Below, one piece after another: positions 27,004-35,856 of a DNA stretch of 64,000 bases. Every line of letters begins with the position of its first letter. Position 1 is the stretch's first letter. Both the position numbers and the translations under genes were made by a program. The stretch is from an uncultured Dorea sp. (GTDB lineage: Bacteria; Bacillota; Clostridia; Lachnospirales; Lachnospiraceae): the NCBI GenBank assembly GCA_910587575.1, contig CAJULU010000001.1:53142-117141 (forward strand), given 5' to 3'. Under the pieces are notes generated by a model that was given only the letters and a program-made list of their open reading frames with translations, was not told the DNA's origin and made no database searches.

Positions 27004-28770
27004 ATGGAAAGAAATGCATTTTTGATCAATAAGAAGATCCATCAGTACATCCTGCCGGGGGTGCTGATGACGGTTGCCATGCAGCTTGGAAATGTGGTGG
27101 ACGGTATGATTGTGGGAAATATCCTGGGACCGGACGCCATGGCGGCGATTGAGATTTCCATGCCTGTGCTGCTGCTCCTCCAGATGCCGGCCATGATGCT
27201 GGCGATGGGAGGGGCGGCGGAAGCCGCCGTTCTGCTGGGGAAACGGAACATCCGGGAGGCAGACGGAGTCTTTAGCGGGTCACTGGCGGCAGGGGCGGTT
27301 CTGTCCCTGCTCTTTGCGCTGCTGACACCCTTCCTTCCAGGGCCTCTTGCCATGGCTCTTTCCGGCAATGAGACGCTGGCGGCCCTGGTGGAGCCTTATA
27401 TTGCCGTGAATTTTGGGGGAATTCCGATTCTGACCCTGGCGATTATCTTCTGCTATTTTATGAATGCAGACAATCATCCCCAGCTTGGAAGCGCCCTTTT
27501 TATCATTGCAAATGTAGTCAATCTGGCATTGGACCTGGTTTTTCTCAATGTCTTCAAAATCGGGATGGCGGGCAGCGCCCTGGCTACGGTGATCGGCTAT
27601 CTGACGGGTATGGTGACGGTGGCAGTCTATTTCCGTTCCAGACACAGGATGTTACATCTGCAAAAGCCGGGCAAAGAGGCGCTTCATTATGCCGGCCTTG
27701 CGGCAAAGGCAGGAATTCCCAGTGCGGCATTCACACTGATGTCTGCGTTAAAATCCGTCATCATCAATTCCGCCATTGTCAGAGTATTGGGAAATGACCC
27801 TATGGCAGTCTATTCTGTCTGTGCCAACGCCGTGCTCATTGCGGAACTGTGCGTGGGCGGCATTATCGGACTGGTTCAGAACATTGCAGGAATCCTTTAC
27901 GGGGAGAGGGACTATTACGGTATCCGTGCGCTCTGTAAGAAAGTGCTCACCTACAGTTATCTGGCGATTGCCGTGCTGGTGCTTACGTTTCTGGCTGCGC
28001 CCAGGTTTATCGCCGGACTGTTCGGTATTACCGGGGGAGACATGATGGAAATGTGCAGTATGGCTCTGCGTATTTTCGCCTTAAGCTTCCCCTTCTATGT
28101 GTACAACAAGTTTTTGATGTCTTATTACCAGACCATCCTTAAGCCCAGCCTTTCTACCGTGATTACGGTACTTCAGGGATTCCTGGTCATCGTGCCGCTG
28201 ACTCTTTTGGGAATCTTCCTGTGGGGACTTCCCGGCGTGTGCGTGATGGCTGTTGCAAGCGAGGCCGTGACCATCCTGTTCAGTATCCTGTACCGGCTCC
28301 TGGGACAGCGCAGGGGAAGATTCGAGGCAGGAGTCTATATGCTGCCAGAGGTAACGGAAGTTCAGAACCTGGACTGTTCTGTGCGCAATGATCTGAATGA
28401 AGTGATTGCGTTCCGGGAGAAACTGTTTGTTTTCTGCGAAGAGAACGGCATTACGGACCGGGATGCAAAGATTCTCGGGCTGGCGATGGAAGAGATTGCC
28501 GCCAACATCGTACAGTACGGCTACCGTGCCGATCAGAAGAATTATATGGACATCAGCTTTACCATCCAGGATGACAGATATATCTTAAGAATCCGCGACG
28601 ACGGGATTCCGTTTAACCCGTTAGAATATACCCCGGACAGTTCAGAGCACGAAGACAAAGTGACGTTAGGAGGAATCGCACTGCTCCGGAAAATGATGTC
28701 GGATTTCCAGTATATGCGGGTGCTGAATATGAATAATACGGTGGCAGAACTACAAATTGTCCCTAAATAA
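27004..28770 (+). CDS. MATE efflux transporter fused to an RsbW-like HATPase domain
   Basis: 588 residues. Residues about 10-445 form twelve membrane helices of the MATE family (start YILPGVLMTVAMQLGNVVDGMIVGNILG). Residues about 455-588 are a cytoplasmic serine-kinase-type HATPase domain like RsbW/SpoIIAB: N-box MEEIAANIVQYGY with its Asn, G1-like RIRDDGIPFNP, and a G2-like LGGIALLRKM. Normal MATE pumps stop after the helices. The domain looks catalytically intact and should bind or phosphorylate a STAS partner such as the one encoded at 30201. The gene starts 14 bases after the NRPS stop, so export of the NRPS product is the natural guess. A partner-switch-controlled pump is inferred from the fusion and neighbours. 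Confidence 0.88.
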   Translation: MERNAFLINKKIHQYILPGVLMTVAMQLGNVVDGMIVGNILGPDAMAAIEISMPVLLLLQMPAMMLAMGGAAEAAVLLGKRNIREADGVFSGSLAAGAVLSLLFALLTPFLPGPLAMALSGNETLAALVEPYIAVNFGGIPILTLAIIFCYFMNADNHPQLGSALFIIANVVNLALDLVFLNVFKIGMAGSALATVIGYLTGMVTVAVYFRSRHRMLHLQKPGKEALHYAGLAAKAGIPSAAFTLMSALKSVIINSAIVRVLGNDPMAVYSVCANAVLIAELCVGGIIGLVQNIAGILYGERDYYGIRALCKKVLTYSYLAIAVLVLTFLAAPRFIAGLFGITGGDMMEMCSMALRIFALSFPFYVYNKFLMSYYQTILKPSLSTVITVLQGFLVIVPLTLLGIFLWGLPGVCVMAVASEAVTILFSILYRLLGQRRGRFEAGVYMLPEVTEVQNLDCSVRNDLNEVIAFREKLFVFCEENGITDRDAKILGLAMEEIAANIVQYGYRADQKNYMDISFTIQDDRYILRIRDDGIPFNPLEYTPDSSEHEDKVTLGGIALLRKMMSDFQYMRVLNMNNTVAELQIVPK

Positions 28771-28790
28771 GTACCAATTATCCCAGACCG

Positions 28791-28819
28791 GACAATTCGG
28801 AGAAAGAAATTGCTATAAT
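28791..28819 (+). promoter_or_regulatory. Candidate promoter inside the NRPS cluster
   Basis: TATAAT at 28814-28819 with GACAAT at 28791-28796, 17 bases apart, in the only sizeable gap (95 bases) between the first MATE fusion and the next genes. It would allow the regulatory genes to be expressed apart from the NRPS. The -35 element is weak. Confidence 0.45.
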
Positions 28820-28865
28820 CCAGAAAAGCAAAAAATGAAAAATAATGAAAGGAGGCGCAGAGACC

Positions 28866-29060
28866 ATGAACACGTGTGAAAACCAGAGACCATGTCCCTG
28901 TACATTCGACTGCCCGAGACATGGCAAATGCTGTGAATGTGTGGCACATCACCGTGACCATAACGAAGGAGTCCCCGGGTGCTTCTTTTCCAAAGAGGCT
29001 GAGGCTACATACGACAGAAGTATCGAAGCGCTGTGCCGAGACCATGGAATTATTAAATAG
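28866..29060 (+). CDS. Small cysteine-rich DUF6485-like protein
   Basis: 64 residues with eight cysteines, in the pattern MNTCENQRPCPCTFDCPRHG then KCCECVAHH and PGCFF. The spacing suggests a zinc- or Fe-S-binding mini-protein and matches the DUF6485 family common in Clostridia, whose function is unknown. The ATG at 28866 is chosen because GGAGG lies about nine bases before it; a slightly longer frame starts at 28845. The next gene follows after 17 bases. It could be a redox- or metal-sensing accessory, but nothing in the sequence proves that. Confidence 0.75.
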   Translation: MNTCENQRPCPCTFDCPRHGKCCECVAHHRDHNEGVPGCFFSKEAEATYDRSIEALCRDHGIIK

Positions 29061-29077
29061 AAAGGAGTCATTGAACC

Positions 29078-29659
29078 ATGCAGAAACCAGTTTTTACAGG
29101 TCTTTCCCACGTCTGTATTTTCGTAGATGACGTGCCGGAGGCATTCCGGTATTATGAAAGAATCTTAGGAGCGGTTCCCAACCAGCATATTCCTCATTGG
29201 AAGAACGAAGGTTTCTTTCAGGCAGGCGGATTCGTGAAAGAAGCCGGAGAAGCCGAAGTATCCATCGGTTTCATGGATGTGCCGGGCACAAAATTCACCA
29301 TTGAATTAATGTGTTACCACAACCCGAAAGGACGGCAGGAGCCGGCTATTTTCAAGGCCAACGATATCAGCGGCGCCAGGCACGTTGCCTTGAAGGTAAT
29401 CAATATTGAAGAGGCATTCGAGTATATCAAGGCGCAGCCGGACGTGACACTGATTAACACGACGGATGATTACAAAGTTTACCAGATCAGTAAGACGGAG
29501 CCGTCAGATTTCTATTATTTTGATGAGGCGAAAGAAAAGGATGCCGAAGGGAAGCAGAAAGCGGCGGACATCTTAGGCAACACCAAGTATTTTTATTTCA
29601 TTGACAAATACGGCCTGCAATGGGAGTTTGAGCAGGGGCATACAGACATAGGAGACTGA
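29078..29659 (+). CDS. VOC-superfamily (glyoxalase-like) protein
   Basis: 193 residues with two beta-alpha-beta-beta-beta modules. The first begins GLSHVCIFVDDVPEAFRYYERILGA, with a metal-ligand-type His, and contains TKFTIELMCY with a Glu. The second begins ARHVALKVINIEEAFEYIKAQ and ends KYFYFIDKYGLQWEFEQGH. His, Glu, His and Glu at these strand positions can bind a divalent metal, as in glyoxalases and extradiol dioxygenases. The substrate is unknown. In this cluster it could detoxify or tailor a reactive carbonyl compound such as a peptide aldehyde, which is speculative. Confidence 0.8.
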   Translation: MQKPVFTGLSHVCIFVDDVPEAFRYYERILGAVPNQHIPHWKNEGFFQAGGFVKEAGEAEVSIGFMDVPGTKFTIELMCYHNPKGRQEPAIFKANDISGARHVALKVINIEEAFEYIKAQPDVTLINTTDDYKVYQISKTEPSDFYYFDEAKEKDAEGKQKAADILGNTKYFYFIDKYGLQWEFEQGHTDIGD

Positions 29660-29664
29660 CAGAC

Positions 29665-30165
29665 ATGGATGAAAAGAAAAAGAAACCCAGAATGCAGACA
29701 TTTCACGCAGAAGAGATGATCCTGAAAGAGGGAGAAGAAAGCGACAGCATGTACAAGATTTTATCCGGCTCTGTGGCGGTTTTTAACCGTTATGGGGAGA
29801 AGGAAGAGCATCTGATCGGAATTTATTCCAAGGGCAGATGTTTTGGGGAGCTGAATGTATTTTCCAATCTGCCGTGCATCTACACGGTAGTTGCCTATAA
29901 CGATGTTCTGGTCATGCGTGTTACTACAGATTCACTGGAAGAATTTATCGTAACCAATCCCAGGAATGTCATTGACATTATGCACAACATGGCGCACACC
30001 ATCCGGATGATGCAGATGAATATTGAATTTCTGATTGACGATTTCTCGAAGAAGGAAGATGAGGACGAGAAGAAAAGAGAGGATGTCAGGAAGAAGATTA
30101 TGCAGTATACGAACCCTGCAAACTACCCGCTTGCCAATCTGGTACAGAAGAATATGCGGGTTTAA
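29665..30165 (+). CDS. Cyclic-nucleotide-binding domain protein without output domain
   Basis: 166 residues. About 10-125 is a cNMP-binding beta-roll (EMILKEGEESDSMYKILSGSV, GRCFGELNVFSNLPC, VLVMRVTTDSLEEFI). The phosphate-binding region FGELNVFSNLP keeps the Gly-Glu but lacks the Arg found in true cAMP binders (usually FGE-AL-PRAA), so ligand binding is doubtful. A charged helical tail (FSKKEDEDEKKREDVRKK) replaces the Crp DNA-binding domain. It probably acts as a protein-interaction or sensing module beside the STAS antagonist gene 35 bases downstream. CNB domains joined to Rsb-type circuits are known in general; this exact role is inferred. Confidence 0.82.
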   Translation: MDEKKKKPRMQTFHAEEMILKEGEESDSMYKILSGSVAVFNRYGEKEEHLIGIYSKGRCFGELNVFSNLPCIYTVVAYNDVLVMRVTTDSLEEFIVTNPRNVIDIMHNMAHTIRMMQMNIEFLIDDFSKKEDEDEKKREDVRKKIMQYTNPANYPLANLVQKNMRV

Positions 30166-30200
30166 CCAAGAATCCATATAGAATAGAATGAGGTAGGAAA

Positions 30201-30500
30201 ATGAAGATTACAGAAAACAAGAATGGAAACCAGTTAAGCCTTTCCCTGGAGGGAAGACTTGATACCACCACTGCACCGGAACTGGAGAAGGTGATCAAGA
30301 GCAGCCTTGGCGGTGTGACAGAACTGACAATTGACATGAGTTCCCTGGATTACCTGTCATCTGCGGGCCTGCGAATCCTTCTGGGCGCCCAGAAGACCAT
30401 GAATAAGCAGGGCAGCATGAAAGTGACCCATGTCAATGAGACGATTATGGAGATTTTCGAAGTGACGGGCTTTGTGGATATTCTCACGATTGAGAAATAA
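30201..30500 (+). CDS. STAS-domain anti-anti-sigma-type antagonist
   Basis: 99 residues covering one STAS domain. It begins MKITENKNGNQLSLSLEGRLDTTTAPELE and has the phosphorylation loop MSSLDYLSSAGLRILL with Ser53/Ser54 at the site that RsbW/SpoIIAB kinases phosphorylate. AGGTAGG precedes the ATG. In the SpoIIAA/RsbV cycle, the unphosphorylated form binds the kinase; here candidate kinases are the free protein at 35853 and the HATPase domain of the first MATE fusion, and the phosphatase is the SpoIIE protein at 33598. No sigma factor gene is nearby, so the controlled target may be the MATE fusions themselves. Confidence 0.9.
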   Translation: MKITENKNGNQLSLSLEGRLDTTTAPELEKVIKSSLGGVTELTIDMSSLDYLSSAGLRILLGAQKTMNKQGSMKVTHVNETIMEIFEVTGFVDILTIEK

Positions 30501-30508
30501 TTCTTGAT

Positions 30509-32275
30509 ATGGAACGAGAACTACAGCGAAATAATTATTTTTTGAAAACGGTCTACGGTAAATATGTGGTCGCTTCCATCCTTGCCATGCTGGCTGCCAG
30601 CATGAGCGGGATGATCGACACCGTGATCGTGGGGCGGTTTCTTGGAGAAACGGGGCTTGCAGCCATGTCGCTGGTCAGTCCCGTTTATTTGTTTTACTAT
30701 ACCATCGGCGCTGTAATCGGCATGGGCGGTTCCATTGCGGCCAACCTGTATATCGGGAAAAATGACTATGAAACATACCGGCAGGTGTTTACCCTGTCGT
30801 TCTGGATGACGGCAGCGCTCTGTATACTGACCACTTCCCTGGCGCTTCTTTGCATGGATCCTCTGCTTCAGCTGCTTGGGGGAGAGGGGCTTGTCAAGGA
30901 ATATGCAGCGGATTATCTGTTCTGGTATGTGATCGGCGGCAGCGGAACTCTGTTCATCTATTTACCGCTGAATTTTTTAAAGAGTGAAGGAAAGCCGCAG
31001 GCATCGTCCAGACTGTTTCTGCTGACCGGCGCTCTGAATGTGATGCTGACCTGGCTGTTCATGTCTCCTGTGTGCGGTATGGGGATGAAAGGAGCCAGCA
31101 TTGCCACGGGAATCTCCATGAGTCTGACGGCAGTCATCGGGCTTTTTCTTCTGTTTCGGAAGACGTCAGGCACCCGTCTGGTAAAAATGCGTCCGACCGC
31201 CAGGATGATGGGGGAGATTCTTATCTGCGGAAGCCCCAATGGCTGCAACAATCTGCTGAATGCATGGAAGATTCTGCTGATGAACGGAGTGTTGATTCAG
31301 ATTGGGGCCGCAGTGTATCTTCCCGTTTTTTCTATGGTCAAGAGTGTGTCTGATCTGGTAACAGGATTGATTGTAGGAGTATCTTCTGCATTGATGCCGA
31401 TTGTGGGGGTTTTCCTGGGGGAGAAGGACAATGGCAGTATCCGCAGAGTATGTCAGAGAGCCATGGGAACCGGCTGTATCCTGACGGTGGCGTGTTCGGC
31501 GCTGATCGCACTGTTTCCCGGGACGTTGTGCGTTCTGTTCAATATTACGGAACCGTCTGCCAGGCAGGGGAGCAGGGCGGCTCTTTTGTGCCTGGCGGCC
31601 AGCTTTTTATTTGCATTTCCCAATCTGATGATGTCCGGGTATTTTAATACGATCCGCAGATCCATGCTGTCGAACCTGATCCTGTCTTTGCGGTGTTTTC
31701 TGTACCTTGCGCCAGCGGTTCTGCTTCTTTCCTGGTCAGCGGGAGTCAAGGGAATCTGGATGTCACTGATTGCGGCGGATGCGCTGACCCTGGGGACGAT
31801 ACTTCTGGTGGTGCAGGGGATCCGCAGACGCATCTCCTTTCTGGATCCCTATCTTCTGGATACGTCCCGGGAGGGCGATGGAGAGATCTCTTTTTCTGTC
31901 CGCAATACGGTGGATGACATGATGTTCGCCTCGAACAAGATTACGGATTTCTGCGAATCATCCGGTATTGCTGTGAAAAAGACTATGCAGGTCAGTCTGG
32001 CCATCGAGGAAATGCTGACGGTGATTATTACCTATTGCATGGATCATCAAAAAGAGCAGTTCATCGACATCCGTATCATGAAGACAGGGGAGGATGTACT
32101 GATCAGAATCCGTAATGCCGGGAAGATTTTTGATCCGGTGCGGTTTTATGAGGAGAACAGGGAGAACGAAGAAATGGAAGACCGGGTACTGGGAATCAAG
32201 ATGATTGCAGGGACTGCGAAAAGCATTGAATTCAGGGAAACATTTGGAATGAATCATCTGATGATTCAGTTCTGA
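30509..32275 (+). CDS. Second MATE transporter with degenerate HATPase tail
   Basis: 588 residues, the same length and architecture as the fusion at 27004 but clearly diverged. There are twelve helices (start YVVASILAMLAASMSGMIDTVIVGRFLG) to about residue 445, then a HATPase-like domain. Here the N-box reads AIEEMLTVIITYC, with Val where the Mg-binding Asn should be, and the G1 region reads RIRNAGKIFDP, with Asn for the Asp that contacts adenine. The domain is therefore probably a pseudokinase that can bind partners but not phosphorylate. It starts 8 bases after the STAS gene with no strong ribosome site, suggesting coupled translation. Transport substrate is unknown. Confidence 0.85.
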   Translation: MERELQRNNYFLKTVYGKYVVASILAMLAASMSGMIDTVIVGRFLGETGLAAMSLVSPVYLFYYTIGAVIGMGGSIAANLYIGKNDYETYRQVFTLSFWMTAALCILTTSLALLCMDPLLQLLGGEGLVKEYAADYLFWYVIGGSGTLFIYLPLNFLKSEGKPQASSRLFLLTGALNVMLTWLFMSPVCGMGMKGASIATGISMSLTAVIGLFLLFRKTSGTRLVKMRPTARMMGEILICGSPNGCNNLLNAWKILLMNGVLIQIGAAVYLPVFSMVKSVSDLVTGLIVGVSSALMPIVGVFLGEKDNGSIRRVCQRAMGTGCILTVACSALIALFPGTLCVLFNITEPSARQGSRAALLCLAASFLFAFPNLMMSGYFNTIRRSMLSNLILSLRCFLYLAPAVLLLSWSAGVKGIWMSLIAADALTLGTILLVVQGIRRRISFLDPYLLDTSREGDGEISFSVRNTVDDMMFASNKITDFCESSGIAVKKTMQVSLAIEEMLTVIITYCMDHQKEQFIDIRIMKTGEDVLIRIRNAGKIFDPVRFYEENRENEEMEDRVLGIKMIAGTAKSIEFRETFGMNHLMIQF

Positions 32276-32306
32276 CTGCAAGGGAGACACAAAGGGAGGT
32301 TGGAAT

Positions 32307-33386
32307 ATGTCAGACGAAGGGGAAAAAATGGCCGGCAGTTTGTACAGGATATTTGAAAATCCGGAAACAAAACAGAGTGTGGCAGTTTCTTTCCGTCCGT
32401 TTTGCAAAGGGGACGGGGAAGGATTCCGCCAATGTATTGCGGATTTCTACGGAGATGGATATCCTTATAAGGAATATCTGGAGGAAGAATTCCTTCTGGA
32501 AAAATGTGCTTCCGGAGAAATGACGGTATTGTGCGGACTGAAGGATCAGGGGGAGATTATCAGCACTTCGGCTGTCCGTATGGATGAAGAATTTAAGGGA
32601 AGCGCTCTTTTGATGCTGCGGGTAGTGAAGAAAGCTTACAGAGGCATGGGGATCGGGAAGGCGCAGGAGGAATCTCTCTTCTGGTATGCCGAGAGACGGG
32701 AAGGAGTCTGTTCCCTTTATGCAGACGTGATGACGCATAACAGTATCAGTCAGGGGAGTCTTGTCAGGAGAGGATTTGTATATTGCGGCCTGCGCCTGAT
32801 GCTGTACCGGAATCCGGTGATGGTGCCGGGGCTTCCTCTTTCCAGGGACGGGAAGATGAGCCAGGCCGTCATGTGCAGGAAAGGAAACAAGCAGTCGGCG
32901 GAGGTTCTGCATTGTCCTTCTGAACAGGCCGGGGAGGTGCAGCGTATTTACGGGGAACTGGGAGTGAAGTGCCGGATTGATACAGAATATTCAAGTCCCG
33001 TATGTAAAGAAACGGTGATGGCATGGAAAGAGGAAGAAGAACACCATTCCTATATTGTGACAGTCCGGAAGGTGGGAAGAGATCTTTCGGAAATGCTGGC
33101 CCGGAAGATGGAGCAGACGGGGAGGCAGAAGGATGTAACGGTATTGTGCTATCTGAACCTTAGAGATCCGGCGGCAGTCTATGGATATGAGGGATTCCGG
33201 CAGGCAGGTTTTTTCTTCACAGGACTGAAACCGTTGCAGGAACGGGAAGAATATATGATTCTGGCGCATACGGGGAAGCAGAAGATGCGGTACGGGGATA
33301 TTCATCTGCATGAGGACGGCCGACGGCTGTTCTCCTACATTAAGGCACAGCAGGGATATCCGTCTGAGGAGAAAAGCATACCTTAA
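32307..33386 (+). CDS. GNAT-family acetyltransferase-like protein
   Basis: 359 residues. Residues about 25-170 are a GNAT domain: FRPFCKGDGEGFRQCIADFY at the start, the acyl-CoA pyrophosphate loop VVKKAYRGMGIGKAQ (family pattern RxxGxG/A), and ADVMTHNSISQGSLVRRGFV. The C-terminal half looks like a second, diverged GNAT-like fold without a clear CoA loop and may bind a substrate or partner. GGGAGG precedes the ATG. Its stop codon TAA comes from the first unit of the 61-bp repeat that follows, so the original 3' end may have been altered. Position between the second MATE fusion and the SpoIIE gene ties it to the partner-switch cluster. Confidence 0.75.
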   Translation: MSDEGEKMAGSLYRIFENPETKQSVAVSFRPFCKGDGEGFRQCIADFYGDGYPYKEYLEEEFLLEKCASGEMTVLCGLKDQGEIISTSAVRMDEEFKGSALLMLRVVKKAYRGMGIGKAQEESLFWYAERREGVCSLYADVMTHNSISQGSLVRRGFVYCGLRLMLYRNPVMVPGLPLSRDGKMSQAVMCRKGNKQSAEVLHCPSEQAGEVQRIYGELGVKCRIDTEYSSPVCKETVMAWKEEEEHHSYIVTVRKVGRDLSEMLARKMEQTGRQKDVTVLCYLNLRDPAAVYGYEGFRQAGFFFTGLKPLQEREEYMILAHTGKQKMRYGDIHLHEDGRRLFSYIKAQQGYPSEEKSIP

Positions 33387-33562
33387 TGGACGGAGTCCAC
33401 CCGCCCGTCAGGGCATGCATTACGGTGTGCCCTTGGGTATACCTTAATGGACGGAGTCCACCCGCCCGTCAGGGCATGCATTACGGTGTGCCCTTGGGTA
33501 TACCTTAATGGACGGAGTCCACCCGCCCGAAGGGCCTGCATTGCGGTGTGCCCTTGGGTATA
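33378..33562. repeat. Three tandem copies of a 61-bp dispersed repeat
   Basis: Units start at about 33378, 33439 and 33500 with a period of exactly 61. Each runs from ATACCTTAATGGACGGAGTC to GTGTGCCCTTGGGTATA. The first two are identical; the third differs around CCCGAAGGGCCTGCATTGC. Each unit holds TGGAC-GGA-GTCCA, a GGGCATGC/GTGTGCCC stem with two wobble pairs, and TATACC/GGTATA at its ends. It fills most of the gap between the GNAT and SpoIIE genes. Copies in reverse orientation lie inside the ABC ATPase gene at 58241. Confidence 0.97.
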
Positions 33563-33597
33563 TGAACCGGGAATGGTTTGAAGAAAGGAGAAAAAGA

Positions 33598-35856
33598 TTG
33601 AAAACCATAAAAAATAAAGTAGTCCGGCTGGTGCTGTCTATCTCTCTGGCATCCATCCTCCTCTTAGGAGCAGTTTCCAGTTTTGAAATCTGGAGGATAC
33701 GCCATAATACCATTACCGGCCTTGAGGGTCTGAATGACCAGGCGGCAACGGACGCAACGGACGCCCTGCGCACACAGAAGCAGGAGGAACTTCTGGCAAT
33801 GGCGGAGAACAAAAGCTGCATTGCGGATACCAGTCTGAATCTGATCTTGAATCAGACGAAGATCGTGGGCATGGCTGCCAAAGAGGTCTATTCAAACCAG
33901 GAATTCTACACACAGGGACGGCAAAGCAGCGAACTTCCGGTGGATGCCTATGACTTTTCCTGTAACTATCCGCCGGAGACGATAGGTACATTTTCCTATC
34001 ATCTGCGTGCTCCCCGTTCCTTGATGGATCCTGCCTCAGTCCAGGAGGAGGACGGGGTTGTCGTTAAGGCGCAGCTTGATGAGTCTGCGTTAAGCGATAC
34101 CATGAGGCAGGAACTGTACCTTGCCCGCTATCTGGAAAATGCATTGGGCGGCATCCGCAATTTTGACAACGGAGACGGTACATACAGCGGAATCGGGGCA
34201 ACGTATTTCTGTCTGCAGTCTTCGGGAATCGACGTTCTGGCAGACACGCTGACGACTTCTATGGTAGAATATGACGCAAGAGAAACTTCCTGGTATCAGG
34301 AGGCGGCGAAGCTGGAAGACGGAGAGGTCTACTGGAGCCATCCCATTCAGGACGGGTCCGGCCGGGGGGTAGCCTTGATCTGTTCCATGCCGGTCTATGT
34401 GGACGGCCGGCTGGTAGGCGTGGCGGGAAGCGGCGGCCTTATTGAGAATATCCAGGACATGGTGCAGAGCACGAGTATCGGAGAGAGCGGCTATGCCTTT
34501 CTCCTTAACACCGGAAGTATGAATGTGATTGCCAATGCCAATCACGATGAAGACAGCGAGATTAACCGCTGCCGGGATAATCTGCTGGAAACGGGGAACC
34601 AGGAACTGACCGCCGTGATGGAGAAGATCAGAGAAGGTGAATCCGGAATTTCCCAGGTGGAACTGGACGGAAAAGAATCCTATCTGGCCTATTCACCACT
34701 GACGACCACAAGCTGGGTGGTGGTGACCGTCATCGGTCTGGATGATGCCTCCATTGTGACCCACATCAACGAATTACAGGAGAATATCAGCGCCATTACC
34801 CGGCAGACTACCGATGATATTAATTCAAAGATTCAGATTATGGCAGGCTTGTTCCTTGTGATTGCACTGCTGATTACCATTGTCATTATTTTCCTGTCCC
34901 AGAAATTTGCCAGACGTCTGACGCAGCCGATCTATACGCTGACAGAAGGGGCCGGGCAGATCAGCGGCGGAAATCTGGATTACCGGATTGAGGTGGACTC
35001 GGATGATGAAACGGCGCTGCTGGGCCAGGCATTTAACCATATGACCGATAGTCTGAAAGACTATATTGAGAACCTGTCCCGCGTGACGGCGGAGAAGGAG
35101 AGAATCGGTACGGAACTGGATATTGCCAGGAACATCCAGGGTTCCATGCTGCCCTGTATTTTCCCGGCATTCCCGGACCGCACGGAGTTTGATATCTATG
35201 CAACCATGGATCCGGCGAAGGAGGTAGGCGGCGATTTCTACGATTTCTTTATGGTGGACCGGCAGCATCTTGCCATTGTGGTGGCTGACGTGTCGGGAAA
35301 AGGTGTTCCGGCCGCCCTCTTTATGGTAATCGGTAAGACACTGATCAAAGACCATACGAAGCCGGGGCGGGATCTGGGCGAGGTATTTACAGAAGTCAAC
35401 AACCTGCTCTGCGAGTCGAACAGCGAAGGCCTGTTTATCACTGCATTTGAAGGAGTCCTGGATCTGGTAACGGGTGAGTTTACATTCGTGAATGCAGGGC
35501 ATGAGATTCCTTTTATCTGCAAAGGTGAGGGCTATGAACCCTATAAGATCCGCGCAGGCTTCGTACTTGCAGGCATGGAAGGAATACGTTACCGGTGCGG
35601 TCAGATGCAGTTAGAGCCGGGAGATAAGCTGTTCCAGTATACGGACGGAGTGACGGAGGCCACCAGCCAGGAGAAAGAACTGTACGGTATGGACCGTCTG
35701 GGAGAGATTCTGAACAGAAATACAAAGGCGGATCCGCAGAAGCTTCTGGAGAGCGTGAAGGAGGACATTGACGCCTTTGTGGGAGATGCTCCCCAGTTTG
35801 ACGATATTACGATGTTGTGCCTGGAATACAAAGAAAGAATGAAGGTGTCGGAATGA
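33598..35856 (+). CDS. Membrane SpoIIE/PP2C phosphatase with dCACHE sensor and HAMP
   Basis: About 752 residues from TTG 33598, which has AAAGGAG seven bases upstream and places a membrane helix at residues 8-28. A longer frame begins inside the repeat and is unlikely. Order: helix 1, an extracellular dCACHE-type sensor (about 30-410, with repeated ligand-pocket segments such as ARETSWYQEAAKLEDGEVYWS), helix 2 (about 414-434), HAMP (about 435-490), then a PP2C/SpoIIE domain. The metal-binding motifs are EVGGDFYDFF (near 541), VADVSGKGVPAAL and QFDDITMLCL. It should dephosphorylate a STAS protein, most simply the one at 30201, in response to an outside ligand. It is coupled by ATGA to the kinase gene. 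Confidence 0.93.
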   Translation: MKTIKNKVVRLVLSISLASILLLGAVSSFEIWRIRHNTITGLEGLNDQAATDATDALRTQKQEELLAMAENKSCIADTSLNLILNQTKIVGMAAKEVYSNQEFYTQGRQSSELPVDAYDFSCNYPPETIGTFSYHLRAPRSLMDPASVQEEDGVVVKAQLDESALSDTMRQELYLARYLENALGGIRNFDNGDGTYSGIGATYFCLQSSGIDVLADTLTTSMVEYDARETSWYQEAAKLEDGEVYWSHPIQDGSGRGVALICSMPVYVDGRLVGVAGSGGLIENIQDMVQSTSIGESGYAFLLNTGSMNVIANANHDEDSEINRCRDNLLETGNQELTAVMEKIREGESGISQVELDGKESYLAYSPLTTTSWVVVTVIGLDDASIVTHINELQENISAITRQTTDDINSKIQIMAGLFLVIALLITIVIIFLSQKFARRLTQPIYTLTEGAGQISGGNLDYRIEVDSDDETALLGQAFNHMTDSLKDYIENLSRVTAEKERIGTELDIARNIQGSMLPCIFPAFPDRTEFDIYATMDPAKEVGGDFYDFFMVDRQHLAIVVADVSGKGVPAALFMVIGKTLIKDHTKPGRDLGEVFTEVNNLLCESNSEGLFITAFEGVLDLVTGEFTFVNAGHEIPFICKGEGYEPYKIRAGFVLAGMEGIRYRCGQMQLEPGDKLFQYTDGVTEATSQEKELYGMDRLGEILNRNTKADPQKLLESVKEDIDAFVGDAPQFDDITMLCLEYKERMKVSE

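Noticed and set aside
27004..32275. The two MATE fusions as a simple recent tandem duplication
   Set aside because: They have equal length and plan but are strongly diverged in sequence, including at HATPase active-site positions, so they are old paralogues.
33378..33562. Possible CRISPR array
   Set aside because: The 61-base units are directly adjacent with no unique spacers, and no cas genes are in the window.
33508..33597. Thirty extra N-terminal codons for the SpoIIE gene
   Set aside because: They are repeat sequence without a ribosome site, and would put charged residues before the membrane helix; TTG 33598 has AAAGGAG at good spacing.
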